Positions 52,252 to 61,841 are shown, numbered from the stretch's first letter. The stretch: 64,000 nucleotides of DNA from Rhabdobacter roseus (GCF_014202275.1 NZ_JACHGF010000002.1:558001-622000); one strand, 5' to 3'. Numbers and translations are program-made. Notes: generated by a model not told the origin, from the letters alone.

Positions 52252-53151
52252 ATGCACCCACGATTTTTTCTCGGCAGTTTGCTTCTGCTCCTGGCCCTAA
52301 ATACCCAGGCGCAGCGCGAATTCCCGCTCTACAACGGCCCCGTTCCCAACAGCCTATCGGTACCGAACGAAGAAGTCGACAACGGCAAAGGAGTGGTTTC
52401 GAAAGTCTCCATCCCGACGCTCACGGCCTTCTTGCCCCCGAAAGAAAAAGCCAACGGCGCGGCAGTGATCGTTTGTCCCGGCGGCGGTTATGGGGTGCTG
52501 GTTATCGAGCGGGAGGGCTACGCCATTGCCCGAGCGTTCGCGGAAATGGGCGTGGCGGCTTTTGTGCTCAAGTACCGCTTGCCCAGCCCAGGTACCATGG
52601 CCAACACGGCCATTGGCCCGCTGCAAGACGCCCAGCAGGCCATCCGGACGGTACGGCAGCGCGCCGCCGAGTGGAACGTAGACCCGCAGAAGATCGGGAT
52701 CATGGGCTTTTCGGCGGGTGGCCACCTGGCCGCTACGGCGGGTACCCACTTCAAAGTACCCCTGATTGATAATCCGGAAAAGACCAGCCTGCGTCCCGAT
52801 TTCCTGATCCTGGTGTACCCCGTCATTAGCTTTCAGGAAAGCCTCAGCCACGGCGGCTCCCGCTCCAACCTGCTGGGTACTTCGGCCAGCCGCGAGGCCA
52901 TTGATTTGTATTCCAACGAACTCCAGGTAGACGCCCAAACGCCCCCGGCATTTCTGACCCACGCCTCCGACGACTCCAAAGTACCCGTAGCCAACAGCCT
53001 GGTATTTTACCAGGCGCTGCTGCGCCACCAGGTACCCGCCGAGATGCACATTTACGCTAAGGGCGAGCACGGCTACGGCAAAACACCCGCTTTCGAGGAG
53101 TGGTTTGGCCGCTGCCGTAGATGGCTCGCCACCAGCGGACTGATTCCGTAA
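52252..53151 (+). CDS. Secreted alpha/beta-hydrolase, BD-FAE/acetyl-esterase-like
   Basis: The 299-residue product has a signal peptide ending TQAQ. It has the features of the esterase/lipase family often found with xylan and pectin systems: oxyanion element CPGGGYGVL, nucleophile elbow MGFSAGGHLAAT, acid in THASDDSKVP and catalytic His in KGEHGYGKTP. It probably removes acetyl groups from plant polysaccharides in the periplasm or outside the cell. It is transcribed away from the phosphatase operon. No glycosidase operon is adjacent. Confidence 0.9.
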   Translation: MHPRFFLGSLLLLLALNTQAQREFPLYNGPVPNSLSVPNEEVDNGKGVVSKVSIPTLTAFLPPKEKANGAAVIVCPGGGYGVLVIEREGYAIARAFAEMGVAAFVLKYRLPSPGTMANTAIGPLQDAQQAIRTVRQRAAEWNVDPQKIGIMGFSAGGHLAATAGTHFKVPLIDNPEKTSLRPDFLILVYPVISFQESLSHGGSRSNLLGTSASREAIDLYSNELQVDAQTPPAFLTHASDDSKVPVANSLVFYQALLRHQVPAEMHIYAKGEHGYGKTPAFEEWFGRCRRWLATSGLIP

Positions 53152-53306
53152 GGTACCTTCAAACGGTACTTTAATTGCAAAAGTACCCCTTAGAAAATGG
53201 GGCAAAATGGCGTTTCAGTATAAATAATCGTGTACATCGCTTTTAATAAAGGTAGAAGATACTATCTTGACTTTTCAAAAAATTCAACCCAAAACCCAAT
53301 AGCTAT

Positions 53307-53837
53307 ATGTTACGAAGATTACTGACCGTGGCACTTGTTGCTGCCATGCCGCTAATGTACGGATGCGAAGGCCCGCAGGGCGAAGTAGGTCCCGAAGGAC
53401 CACAAGGCCCGCAAGGAACACAGGGCCCCGAAGGTGAAGAAGGTGTCGCCGGTGCCATTCAGTTCACAACGGGAGCAAGACAAACCGATGAGGATGGGGA
53501 TTTGGGCTTTTCCCTCGATATACCCGCCGAAGCAGCTTCCTTTGTAGAGAAAGGGGTCGTGTTGGTGTACGCAAAAACGCAGGGTTTCTGGTTTCAGGTA
53601 CCCGGTGAAATTTTCTTTGCCAACGGAGGCTTTGGCCGCTACACCTTTGCCTACCGCGTCAGCGGGGGCAAGTTTGATGTACAACTCATCCAGACCGCAA
53701 CCGCTGATACCAATCCTCAGCGGCAGTTTGAAGACGTTCGGGTCGTGCTGGTACTGGCACTCAACTCGCGCCTGAGTGCCGACGTGGATTTCAAAGACTA
53801 CAAGCAGGTACAGAAAGCCTTCAACCTACCGGAGTAA
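53307..53837 (+). CDS. Collagen-like-repeat lipoprotein
   Basis: The 176-residue product has lipobox MYGC (Cys20). Directly behind it are nine Gly-X-Y triplets (GPQ GEV GPE GPQ GPQ GTQ GPE GEE GVA), enough for a short triple helix. A beta-rich C-terminal domain of about 125 residues follows (GDLGFSLDIPAEAASF, GRYTFAYRVSGGKFDVQLI). A trimeric, membrane-tethered surface or periplasmic stalk is the obvious reading. Proline hydroxylation is not expected, and Gln/Glu-rich Y positions fit bacterial collagens. Function is unknown. Confidence 0.85.
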   Translation: MLRRLLTVALVAAMPLMYGCEGPQGEVGPEGPQGPQGTQGPEGEEGVAGAIQFTTGARQTDEDGDLGFSLDIPAEAASFVEKGVVLVYAKTQGFWFQVPGEIFFANGGFGRYTFAYRVSGGKFDVQLIQTATADTNPQRQFEDVRVVLVLALNSRLSADVDFKDYKQVQKAFNLPE

Positions 53838-53971
53838 AAATCTTTATTTCAAAACCCAGGGAAAGGAGCTAAACGGGTACCTGCGGGTACGGTTTGGCTC
53901 CTTTCTAGCGTATTGCTGGTACGCCTTTCAAAAAAGCGCTAATTTTACCGTTTACTTAACCTATCTCTTGC

Positions 53972-55459
53972 GTGGCGCTCAACACCGAAAATGTACGTCT
54001 GGTCTTTGGACTCAAACTGAAACAACTCCGCCTGGACAAAAAAATGTCGCTCAGCGAGCTGTCGCAGAAGTCGGGGCTGTCGATTTCCTACATCAACGAA
54101 ATTGAAAAAGGGAAAAAGTACCCCAAAGCCGACAAGATCATTGCGCTGGCCTCGGCCATGGACGTGGACTACGACACGCTGGTGTCCTTGAAACTGAGCA
54201 AGCGCCTCGAGCCCATTTCGGAGCTACTGAGCTCCAACATCCTCACCGAACTGCCGCTGGAGCTCTTTGGCATCGACCCGGCCAGCCTGCTGGAGCTCCT
54301 CTCCGACGCCCCCACCAAGATCAGCGCTTTCATCGGGACGCTCATCGAAATTGCCCGCAACTACAACATGTCAGTGGAGCAGTTTTACTTCTCGGCCCTG
54401 CGTACCTACCAGGAAATGCACGACAACCACTTTGAAGAAATCGAGGAGGAAGCCGAGCGTTTTTTGCTGGAAAGCGGTATTGGAGAAGAAATGATCCTGA
54501 ATGAAAAGTACCTGGCCGACGTACTGCGGAAAGAGTACGGCTACATCATTGAAGAAATAGACGGCAAAAACTACCCCGAACTCTTGGGGGTACGCTCGCT
54601 ATACCTGCCGCGCCAACCGGCCAACCGGCTGCTGGTTAACGGGGAGCTGTCGTCGGTGCAACGTGCTTTTGTGTACGGCCGCGAGATTGGGTACCAGTAC
54701 CTCAAACTCAAAAACCGCCTGCTTACCACTTCGCAGGTGGAGGCCGAGTCCTTTGAGCAGTTGCTCAATAATTTCAAAGCCTCCTACTTTGGCAGCGCCA
54801 TCATCATCAAACGCTCGCTGCTTTCGCGGAAATTAACGGATTTCTTTGCGCTCGAAACCTGGCAACCCGACAAGCTCGTGGCCATGATCGACGAGTTCAA
54901 TACTACGCCCGAGACCTTCTGCTACCGGCTGAGCAACGTCCTGCCGCACTACTTCGGCATTCGGCAGCTCTTTTTTCTGCGCTTCAACAACTACCCCGGC
55001 CAGAATATCTTCCACATGACCAAGGAGATGCACATCACACGCAAGCATAACCCGCATACCGTAAAAGACGAGCACTACTGCCGCCGCTGGGTGGCGCTTA
55101 CCATTCTTCAGGATTTGGCAGAATTGGTCAAGGAAAAAAAATACGCCCACACTCTATGCCGGGGGCAGCTCTCGTGCTACGTAGGTACCTCGGACGAGTA
55201 CTTTGTGGTGAGCTTTGCCAAGCCCATGACGCCCAACCCGTCGCTGAACGTGAGCGTGTCCATGGGCATTTACCTGGACGAGCCCGCCCGCACGACCCTG
55301 CGCTTCCTGGGTGATCCGGCCATTCCCTTTCGGGAGGTCAACGAAACCTGCGAACGTTGCGCCCTTTTTGACTGCAAAGAGCGCATTGCCGCCCCCACCG
55401 TGCTCCAAAAACGCCAGAAAACGGAGAAGCTGCGCCGGGCGCTCCAAAAGATGAACTGA
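53972..55459 (+). CDS. XRE-family regulator of the RamB/ScfR (short-chain acyl metabolism) type
   Basis: The 495-residue product from a GTG start has an N-terminal XRE helix-turn-helix (residues 12-66: LKQLRLDKKMSLSELSQKSG, LSISYINEIEKGKKYPKADK). A long middle part follows, related to the IrrE/ImmA-associated region, then a C-terminal Cys cluster C460-E-R-C463 ... C468. This is the plan of RamB and ScfR, which control acetate, propionate and glyoxylate-cycle genes in Actinobacteria by sensing acyl-CoA. Targets may include the nearby acyl-CoA dehydrogenase and PEP synthase genes, which is inference only. Confidence 0.88.
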   Translation: MALNTENVRLVFGLKLKQLRLDKKMSLSELSQKSGLSISYINEIEKGKKYPKADKIIALASAMDVDYDTLVSLKLSKRLEPISELLSSNILTELPLELFGIDPASLLELLSDAPTKISAFIGTLIEIARNYNMSVEQFYFSALRTYQEMHDNHFEEIEEEAERFLLESGIGEEMILNEKYLADVLRKEYGYIIEEIDGKNYPELLGVRSLYLPRQPANRLLVNGELSSVQRAFVYGREIGYQYLKLKNRLLTTSQVEAESFEQLLNNFKASYFGSAIIIKRSLLSRKLTDFFALETWQPDKLVAMIDEFNTTPETFCYRLSNVLPHYFGIRQLFFLRFNNYPGQNIFHMTKEMHITRKHNPHTVKDEHYCRRWVALTILQDLAELVKEKKYAHTLCRGQLSCYVGTSDEYFVVSFAKPMTPNPSLNVSVSMGIYLDEPARTTLRFLGDPAIPFREVNETCERCALFDCKERIAAPTVLQKRQKTEKLRRALQKMN

Positions 55460-55545
55460 GCGGAAGATGTCACCAATTTCCAATATTAGCCATTAAAAAT
55501 AGCTTAAAAATAGGCTCTAACGGCCACGTAATCCTTCATCTGCCG

Positions 55546-55553
55546 TATATTTG
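55546..55553 (+). promoter_or_regulatory. TATATTTG promoter box
   Basis: An exact TAnnTTTG box lies 45 bp before the ATG of the sterol-desaturase-like gene. A matching upstream TTG at the right spacing is not visible, so it is only a partial promoter match. Confidence 0.45.
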
Positions 55554-55597
55554 CAAACATTTTTGGCAATACCCTCCGCCAACTCTGCTGTAAAGTT

Positions 55598-56536
55598 ATG
55601 ACAGGCACCTTCGCGACCGAGGAGTTAATTATTCGTTTGTCCACTCCTTTTTATATTGTCCTGATTGGTTTAGAAATCATTCTGACCCATTGGAAGCATC
55701 GCCCGGCCTACCAGTGGCGCGATACGTTGAATAATGCGGCCCTCATGATTCTGAACGGGGGGATCGACCTGCTCTTTCGGGCGGGCTACGTGGGCATACT
55801 GCTGTGGTTTTTCACGCACCGGCTCGTGGAGCCCAGCGCCAATCCTTACGTATATTGGGGACTGCTGTTTCTGGCCGAGGACTTCGCTTTTTACCTTTTG
55901 CACTACGTCGACCACCATTGCCGGCTGTTCTGGGCGGTCCATGTCACCCACCATTCTTCCGAACATTTTAACCTCAGTACCGGTTTTCGGTCATCGGTTT
56001 TTCAGCCGCTATATCGTTTTGTGTACTTCATTCCGTTGGCGCTGGTAGGTTTTCATCCCGCCGACATCGTCATCATGTACTCGGCCACGCAGATCTACGG
56101 CATTCTGGTTCATACCAAGCACGTAGGCAAACTCGGCTGGCTGGAGCACATCCTCGTGACGCCCGCGCACCACCGCGTACACCACGCCTCCAACGTAGAG
56201 TACCTGGACAAAAACATGGGTATGTGCCTCATTATCTGGGACAAACTTTTCGGCACTTTTCAAGAAGAGCTACCTACCATCCCGCCCAAATACGGACTAA
56301 CTACCTCGCTGGCCTCAGAAGACATTACGCATACCATTTTTCACGAATGGAAAGCCATTGCCCAGGATTTCCGGAGCTCGGGGCAGTGGAGTACCCGGCT
56401 GAAGTACCTCCTGTATCCGCCCGGCTGGTCGCCTGACGGCTCCCGCAAAACGAGCAAAGAACTCCAGGCCGAGCAAGCCATAATCCCGGCTCCCGAAAGT
56501 ACCCGGCTGATTGAGTCCGAGAAGGTACTTTCGTAA
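55598..56536 (+). CDS. Sterol desaturase/fatty acid hydroxylase family membrane protein
   Basis: The 312-residue product has four or five membrane helices and the di-iron histidine boxes of the family: HYVDHH, HVTHHSSEH, and later HTKHVG with TPAHHRVHH. These enzymes hydroxylate or desaturate lipids using oxygen. Bacteroidota members include hydroxylases for ornithine lipids, sphingolipids or carotenoids, so a lipid substrate is likely, but which one cannot be told. It converges with the acyl-CoA dehydrogenase gene across 29 bp. Confidence 0.92.
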   Translation: MTGTFATEELIIRLSTPFYIVLIGLEIILTHWKHRPAYQWRDTLNNAALMILNGGIDLLFRAGYVGILLWFFTHRLVEPSANPYVYWGLLFLAEDFAFYLLHYVDHHCRLFWAVHVTHHSSEHFNLSTGFRSSVFQPLYRFVYFIPLALVGFHPADIVIMYSATQIYGILVHTKHVGKLGWLEHILVTPAHHRVHHASNVEYLDKNMGMCLIIWDKLFGTFQEELPTIPPKYGLTTSLASEDITHTIFHEWKAIAQDFRSSGQWSTRLKYLLYPPGWSPDGSRKTSKELQAEQAIIPAPESTRLIESEKVLS

Positions 56537-56565
56537 AGGTGCGTCCAGGGTACTTGCCACTACCC

Positions 56566-57729
56566 TTACTTGAACGCCGGAATGCCCGTGATTTCAGCCC
56601 CCAGAATTAGTAGGTGAATGTCGTGGGTACCCTCGTAGGTCACCACCGACTCCAGGTTCATGAGGTGGCGCATGATGGGGTACTCGCCCGTAATGCCCAT
56701 GCCGCCCAGGATTTGCCGGGCCTCGCGCGCTACGCGCAGGGCCATGTCCACGTTGTTTCGTTTCGCCATGGAGATCTGCGCCGTCGTGGCCTTGCCTTGG
56801 TCCTTCAAAGTACCCAGTCGCCAACTCAGCAGCTGCGCCTGGGTAAGGGCCGTGAGCATCTCGGCTAGTTTTTTTTGGGTAAGCTGAAACGCCCCGATGG
56901 GCTTATCGAACTGCACGCGGTCGGCGGCGTATTGCACGGCGGTTTCGTAGCAGTCCAGCGCGGCTCCTACGGCTCCCCACGCAATGCCGTAGCGGGCCTG
57001 GTCCAGGCAATGCAAGGGAGCCGCCAGCCCCAGCGCGTTTTCCAGCAGGTTTTCCTTAGGTACTTTCACGTTCTCGAACACCAGCTCGCCCGTTGCGCTG
57101 GCACGTAACGACCATTTATTATGAATTTCGGGCGTCGAAAAACCCTCCATGCCGCGCTCCACCAGCAAGCCCTGCACCCGCCCCTGCTCGTTGCGGGCCC
57201 ATACCACGGCCACATCGGCCAGGGGCGCGTTGGTGATCCAGAGCTTGGCGCCGTTGAGTAAGTAGTGGGCACCTTCGTCCGTAAAGTGGGTTTTCATGCC
57301 ACCGGGGTTGGAGCCGTGGTCGGGCTCGGTGAGGCCAAAGCAGCCCAGCAACTCGCCGGTGGCGAGGCCCGGCAGGTACTTTCGGCGCTGGGCTTCGGAG
57401 CCAAAGTGGTAGATGGGCCCCATCACAAGCGAGCTCTGCACCGACACCACCGACCGGATTCCGGAGTCGCCCCGCTCCATTTCCTGGCACAATAGCCCGT
57501 AGCTGGTGTAGTCCAGGCCGCCCCCGCCGTACTCGGCCGGGAGGGTAATGCCGAACGCGCCCAGCTCGCCCAGCTTCCTGACGAGCTCCCGCGGAAAGGC
57601 CGCCCGCTGGGCGTAGTCGTTGATGATGGGTTTAATTTCCCGGTCGGTAAAGGTTCGGATGGACTGCCGGATCAGCCGCTGCTCGGGGGTCAGGAGCTCG
57701 TCCAGTTTATAAAAATCAGTATCGATCAT
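56566..57729 (-). CDS. Acyl-CoA dehydrogenase, glutaryl-CoA-dehydrogenase-like
   Basis: The 387-residue product has the full ACAD fold: N-terminal helices, FGLTEPDHGSNPGGMKT (FAD and substrate contacts), LWITNAPLADVAVVWAR, and the C-terminal ARQILGGMGITGEYP with YEGTHDIHLLILG. The Glu in YEGTHD (E366) is the catalytic base position. Presence of GSNPGGMKT and YEGTHDIH resembles glutaryl-CoA dehydrogenases, which act in lysine and tryptophan catabolism, though some homologues oxidise other acyl-CoAs. FAD-dependent, soluble, tetrameric. It is divergent from the PEP synthase gene. Confidence 0.92.
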   Translation of the reverse strand: MIDTDFYKLDELLTPEQRLIRQSIRTFTDREIKPIINDYAQRAAFPRELVRKLGELGAFGITLPAEYGGGGLDYTSYGLLCQEMERGDSGIRSVVSVQSSLVMGPIYHFGSEAQRRKYLPGLATGELLGCFGLTEPDHGSNPGGMKTHFTDEGAHYLLNGAKLWITNAPLADVAVVWARNEQGRVQGLLVERGMEGFSTPEIHNKWSLRASATGELVFENVKVPKENLLENALGLAAPLHCLDQARYGIAWGAVGAALDCYETAVQYAADRVQFDKPIGAFQLTQKKLAEMLTALTQAQLLSWRLGTLKDQGKATTAQISMAKRNNVDMALRVAREARQILGGMGITGEYPIMRHLMNLESVVTYEGTHDIHLLILGAEITGIPAFK

Positions 57730-57730
57730 G

Positions 57731-57829
57731 GAGGTACTTGAGGTTAATGAGGTACTTCAGAAGTACTTTACAAGAGTAAAGGTACTTCAAGCGGCTTTTG
57801 TTCGGTATTCTAAAAAAAGTACCCCTACG
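57731..57829. repeat. Cluster of five RRGTACYY words in a spacer
   Basis: AGGTACTT, AGGTACTT, AAGTACTT, AGGTACTT and AAGTACCC lie within about 90 bp between the divergent acyl-CoA dehydrogenase and PEP synthase genes; GTACTTC-A-GAAGTAC forms a small inverted repeat. This is the densest group in the window. Confidence 0.85.
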
Positions 57830-57953
57830 CGAGATTATTGATGATTAATCTTTACACTGAATATGATCGTAATCAGGCACTTACCTTGGCAATATCATGA
57901 ATCAATCATTGGATAGTGGGTAGCTTGCCCTCTCATCCTAAACAACAACCGAC

Positions 57954-60350
57954 ATGAGCACCTGGATACTCCCATTCAGTCAGATCAATAACGCAATGAT
58001 CGCCCAAGTAGGCGGCAAAAATGCCTCCCTAGGTGAAATGTTTAACGGGCTACGACCCTTTGGCGTTCGCATTCCGGACGGTTTTGCCCTCACTACGGAA
58101 GCCTACAAGCACTTTATTTATGAGAATGAACTTCACGAACCGATTTTGGCTTTGCTCGACCAACTGGATACCCAAACCTTCTCGAACCTGGCTTTGATCG
58201 GAGAGCAGATCCGTCAGTTGATTCACCAAGGTACTTTTCCGCCCTCTATTTCCGAAGCGATCGGCCGGGCGTTTGAAGATCTTAAGCAGCGCTATCCGGC
58301 AGCCATCCAGGTAGCCGTACGCAGTAGCGCCACCGCCGAAGACCTGGTCACGGCTAGTTTTGCGGGACAGCACGAATCCTTTCTCAATGTGCAGACCACC
58401 GAGCAGCTACTAGAAGCCTGCCAGGGCTGCTACGCTTCGCTCTACACCGACCGGGCCATCAAGTACCGGCACGACAACGGGTTTGAGCACTTGAAAGTGG
58501 CCCTTTCGGTAGGGGTTCAAAAAATGGTACGCTCCGACGGTGCCTCGTCCGGGGTTTGCTTTACGGTCGATCCCGACACCAGTCACCAAAATCTGATGCT
58601 GGTGACGGGCAGCTGGGGATTGGGCGAAAACGTTGTATTGGGTAACGTCAATCCCGATGAATTTTACGTTTTTAAACCTTCTCTGGACAAACGCTCCAAT
58701 GCGGTAATTAACCAAAAACGGGGCGAAAAATCGATTACTATGGTGTATGCTGACGTTCCGGAAGACGGCAAACTCACGGTGAACATCAGCACCACGCCCG
58801 AAAAAAGAAATGCCTGGGTACTTTCGAATGCAGAAGTAAACCTTCTGGCCCGGTGGTCGCTGCGCATTGAGCAGCATTACGGCAAACCCATGGATATTGA
58901 ATGGGCTAAGGACAGCCTCGACGGGCAACTTTACATTGTTCAGGCAAGGCCCGTAACCACCCTGGGGCAAGAGGCGCTACATATTACTGAGTACCACCTG
59001 CAAGCCACGGGCAAGGTACTGGCCCAGGGCAAGGGCATTGGTCAGCGCATCGTCACGGGGACGGCCCGGGTCGTGGCTTCGCCCAAAGATGTTCCAGACG
59101 ACATTGGGCTGACGGATATACTGGTAACAGACATCACCACGCCCGACTGGGACCCGATCCTTAAAAAAGTAGCCGCTATCATCACCAACCGAGGTGGCCG
59201 CACCAGCCACGCGGCCATTGTAGCCCGGGAGGTAGGTGCGCTGGCCGTAGTAGGTACCAACAACGGTACCAGCCAAATCCCCAACGGGGCTACCATTACC
59301 GTTTCTTGTATCGATGCGCAGTCCGGAATGGTGTACGAGGGGCTCCTGCCCTTTACGAAGGAGGAAATTAGCCTGACTGACCTTCCCAAACCGCTGACCG
59401 AATGCCATCTTATTCTGGGCGATCCATCGCAGGCGCTCAGGATGTCGCAACTGCCCAGCACTGGGGTTGGACTCATGCGGCTGGAATTTATTATTACCAA
59501 CGCCATTGGCATACATCCGATGGCTCTGGTGCAGTACGACCAGCTTACGGATGAAGCCGTGAAGGAAGAGATCAGTCACCTAACGCAGCAGTACCCCGAT
59601 AAAAAGGAGTTTTTTGTGGATCAGCTAGCCCAGGCGGTAGCCTTGGTGGCAGCCAGTTTTTACCCTCGTCCGGTCATTGTCAGGATGAGCGATTTCAAAA
59701 CCAACGAGTACGCAAACTTACTGGGGGGACGACCTTTCGAACCCGCCGAAGAAAACCCCATGCTGGGCTGGCGCGGTGCCAGCCGCTACTATGATCCCAG
59801 GTACCGTGAAGGCTTTCGTTTGGAATGCGAAGCCATGCGGCGCGTCCGCGACCAGATGGGCTTCACCAATGTAAAACTGATGATTCCCTTTTGCCGCACA
59901 ATAGATGAAGGACATAAGGTACTTGAGGTGATGAAAGATTTTGGGCTTACACAACACCAAAACGGGCTAGAAGTGTACGTCATGGCCGAAATCCCCAGCA
60001 ACATCATTCAGGCCGAGGCTTTCGCCGACCTTTTCGATGGTTTCTCCATTGGATCAAATGACCTCACTCAACTGGCACTGGGCGTCGACCGTGATTCCTC
60101 CACGGTGCAGGGCCTCTTTGACGAAAATGACCCAACCGTCCGGGAGTTGATTGCCCTGCTCCTCCGAAAGGCGCGCCTGGCCAACCGCCCCGTGGGTATC
60201 TGCGGCCAGGGGCCCAGCGACAACCCGGCCTTTGCGCGTTTTCTCGCAGAAGAGGGCATTCACAGCATTTCCCTCACGCCCGACGCCTTCCTGCGTGGGC
60301 TAACGACCATCGCTGAGGCCGAAGCCGCGGTCACGCTGCACGGCGTGTAG
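57954..60350 (+). CDS. ppsA: Phosphoenolpyruvate synthase
   Basis: The enzyme makes PEP from pyruvate and ATP with AMP and phosphate as co-products, the entry to gluconeogenesis from pyruvate or lactate. The 798-residue product has the ATP-grasp domain (QVGGKNASLGEMF, VAVRSSATAEDL, SFAGQHESFLNV), the swivelling phosphohistidine domain (GGRTSHAAIVAREVG, H419; E. coli His421) and the PEP/pyruvate TIM barrel ending GSNDLTQLALGVDRDS and GICGQGPSDNP. Its length fits PpsA rather than PPDK. The gene carries few RRGTACYY words (about three), fewer than its neighbours. The adjacent lactate permease 15 kb away is functionally compatible but not linked. Confidence 0.95.
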   Translation: MSTWILPFSQINNAMIAQVGGKNASLGEMFNGLRPFGVRIPDGFALTTEAYKHFIYENELHEPILALLDQLDTQTFSNLALIGEQIRQLIHQGTFPPSISEAIGRAFEDLKQRYPAAIQVAVRSSATAEDLVTASFAGQHESFLNVQTTEQLLEACQGCYASLYTDRAIKYRHDNGFEHLKVALSVGVQKMVRSDGASSGVCFTVDPDTSHQNLMLVTGSWGLGENVVLGNVNPDEFYVFKPSLDKRSNAVINQKRGEKSITMVYADVPEDGKLTVNISTTPEKRNAWVLSNAEVNLLARWSLRIEQHYGKPMDIEWAKDSLDGQLYIVQARPVTTLGQEALHITEYHLQATGKVLAQGKGIGQRIVTGTARVVASPKDVPDDIGLTDILVTDITTPDWDPILKKVAAIITNRGGRTSHAAIVAREVGALAVVGTNNGTSQIPNGATITVSCIDAQSGMVYEGLLPFTKEEISLTDLPKPLTECHLILGDPSQALRMSQLPSTGVGLMRLEFIITNAIGIHPMALVQYDQLTDEAVKEEISHLTQQYPDKKEFFVDQLAQAVALVAASFYPRPVIVRMSDFKTNEYANLLGGRPFEPAEENPMLGWRGASRYYDPRYREGFRLECEAMRRVRDQMGFTNVKLMIPFCRTIDEGHKVLEVMKDFGLTQHQNGLEVYVMAEIPSNIIQAEAFADLFDGFSIGSNDLTQLALGVDRDSSTVQGLFDENDPTVRELIALLLRKARLANRPVGICGQGPSDNPAFARFLAEEGIHSISLTPDAFLRGLTTIAEAEAAVTLHGV

Positions 60351-60377
60351 TGCTTCAAAAAAAGTCAGTAATGCCTC

Positions 60378-60412
60378 AAAGGGGTAGTCTTAATGGGCTA
60401 TCCCTTTTTTTT
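60378..60412 (+). terminator. Terminator of ppsA
   Basis: AAAGGGGTAG (60378-60387) pairs with CTATCCCTTT (60398-60407), with one G-U pair, and is followed by a T-run to 60412. Confidence 0.85.
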
Positions 60413-60556
60413 AGGATCTTTTAGGTACTCTTTTAGAACTATAATTTCAAAAATCACCCCAAGTATCCCTACAAAAAAGCTCCCCTCTACCCCGGGGGCC
60501 AGGATAAAGAGGAGCGACAATTTATTTTGATAAATCGCCTGGGTACTTCCAAGTAC

Positions 60557-61435
60557 CTACTGAATCAGGTACTCATTTCCCTGGTTGATCAACGCTTCGT
60601 GGACCTGGGGGTCGGGCGCGTAGAGTGCCAGCAACGGCACGCGGGGCTTGTAGGCGAGCTGGCGCGTCAGGCTTCGGTTCCAGAGGGCATCCAGCAGGGA
60701 CTTCCGTCTCGGAACCGTCACTAGCAAATCCACGGCGTGGGTAGACAGGTAGCTTTCAATGCCGTGCTCCACCTTTTCGTCCAAGATAAAATGAGGCTCT
60801 ACCTCCACCGTGGCCAGGGCCCGCCGGAGTTGTTGGCTGTACCACTCAAAGTCTTGCCCCAGGAGCACGGGCGTATGGTTATCCACGATGGTCAGAGCCG
60901 TGAGCCGGGCCTTTTTTCGGTCAATGAGCTCCTGAAGCGGCTGTAGTTTTTCCAGCTGCGTAAAGCTGCCGTAATCCAGCGCCAGCGTAACATCCCGCAC
61001 CGGACGGCCCGTGGCACTTGAAGGCACTACCAGCACGTGCGCTTTGGCGTGGCGAATAAGCCCGGTGGCTACACTACCCAGCACTGGCAAAAAACCGGCG
61101 CCCGTGGCCCCCACCACCACGTAGTCGTAGGCCCGGTGGGTCAGGGCCCGCGTAACGGCCTCCACCGGATCACCCGGAGCCGTGAGGGTACGGTACGTGT
61201 GGTAGGCCGGCGTAGGCTGGTCGGTGAGCTCACTAAGTACCTTTTGCAGGTTTTCTTGCGCGGCCAGCACGCTTTCCTCCTGGAGCGGGGCCGTTTCGTA
61301 CATGACATCCGGCAGCAGCGGATAGGCATGTAACAGGTCAAATTCGGCCGCCGTGTCGTAAAACAACACCTGGGCAAAACGAATGGCTCTTTTAGAGGCT
61401 TCCGAAAAGTCGGTCAGCAACAGTATCTTTTTCAT
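60557..61435 (-). CDS. Tandem-domain universal stress protein, second locus
   Basis: The 292-residue product from the ATG at 61435 has a first UspA domain (MKKILLLTDFSEASKRAIRF, YDYVVVGATGAGFLPVLGSV, ATGLIRHAKAHVLVVPS) and a second degenerate domain (VRDVTLALDYGSF ... LLVTVPRRKSLLDAL). Frames extending upstream of 61435 lack homology. It shares its strand with two small genes upstream, 37 and 34 bp apart, giving a three-gene unit that could belong to a low-oxygen or redox response. That grouping is inference. Confidence 0.9.
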   Translation of the reverse strand: MKKILLLTDFSEASKRAIRFAQVLFYDTAAEFDLLHAYPLLPDVMYETAPLQEESVLAAQENLQKVLSELTDQPTPAYHTYRTLTAPGDPVEAVTRALTHRAYDYVVVGATGAGFLPVLGSVATGLIRHAKAHVLVVPSSATGRPVRDVTLALDYGSFTQLEKLQPLQELIDRKKARLTALTIVDNHTPVLLGQDFEWYSQQLRRALATVEVEPHFILDEKVEHGIESYLSTHAVDLLVTVPRRKSLLDALWNRSLTRQLAYKPRVPLLALYAPDPQVHEALINQGNEYLIQ

Positions 61436-61472
61436 AGCAAAGTAGGCTGTTTGGTAAGTAAAGTAACAGGTA

Positions 61473-61841
61473 CTATTTCCCGGCTTGGAAAGCCATGGCG
61501 AGCTCCTTGCCCTTGCTGTTTTGCTCATGCAGCGTCCAGTGGCGGGTGTATTCGGTATCGTCCCAGGTGTAGCCCATTTTCCGAAGTACCTCTACCCGCA
61601 GTCCGAAGGTCTCCTGAAAGAGCCGTTCAAAATCACGGACCGACATGGCCGGGTCCACCGTCAAACGAGCCGAACGGTCGGTTGGGTCTTGCCACGCGCC
61701 CAGGGGTACCTGGCTTTGGGTATCGTCAACGAGCCCTGCCAACGGCGTAAAAAACTGTAACTTAAGGAAGGGGAAATGCCGTTCCCACCGTTGGCTCGCT
61801 TGTTGGGTGCTGTGTGCTGAGGTAAGTTCGAAGGGTTTCAT
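61473..61841 (-). CDS. Small hypothetical protein in the UspA unit
   Basis: The 122-residue product is soluble with no signal: MKPFELTSAHSTQQASQRWE, a central DPAMSVRDFERLFQETFGLR and a C-terminal YTRHWTLHEQNSKGKELAMA. The middle helix and final strand recall proteins found in Bacteroidota together with UspA or respiratory genes, but I do not recognise a named family. Spacing of 37 bp to the UspA gene and 34 bp to the upstream gene supports one transcript. Confidence 0.7.
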   Translation of the reverse strand: MKPFELTSAHSTQQASQRWERHFPFLKLQFFTPLAGLVDDTQSQVPLGAWQDPTDRSARLTVDPAMSVRDFERLFQETFGLRVEVLRKMGYTWDDTEYTRHWTLHEQNSKGKELAMAFQAGK

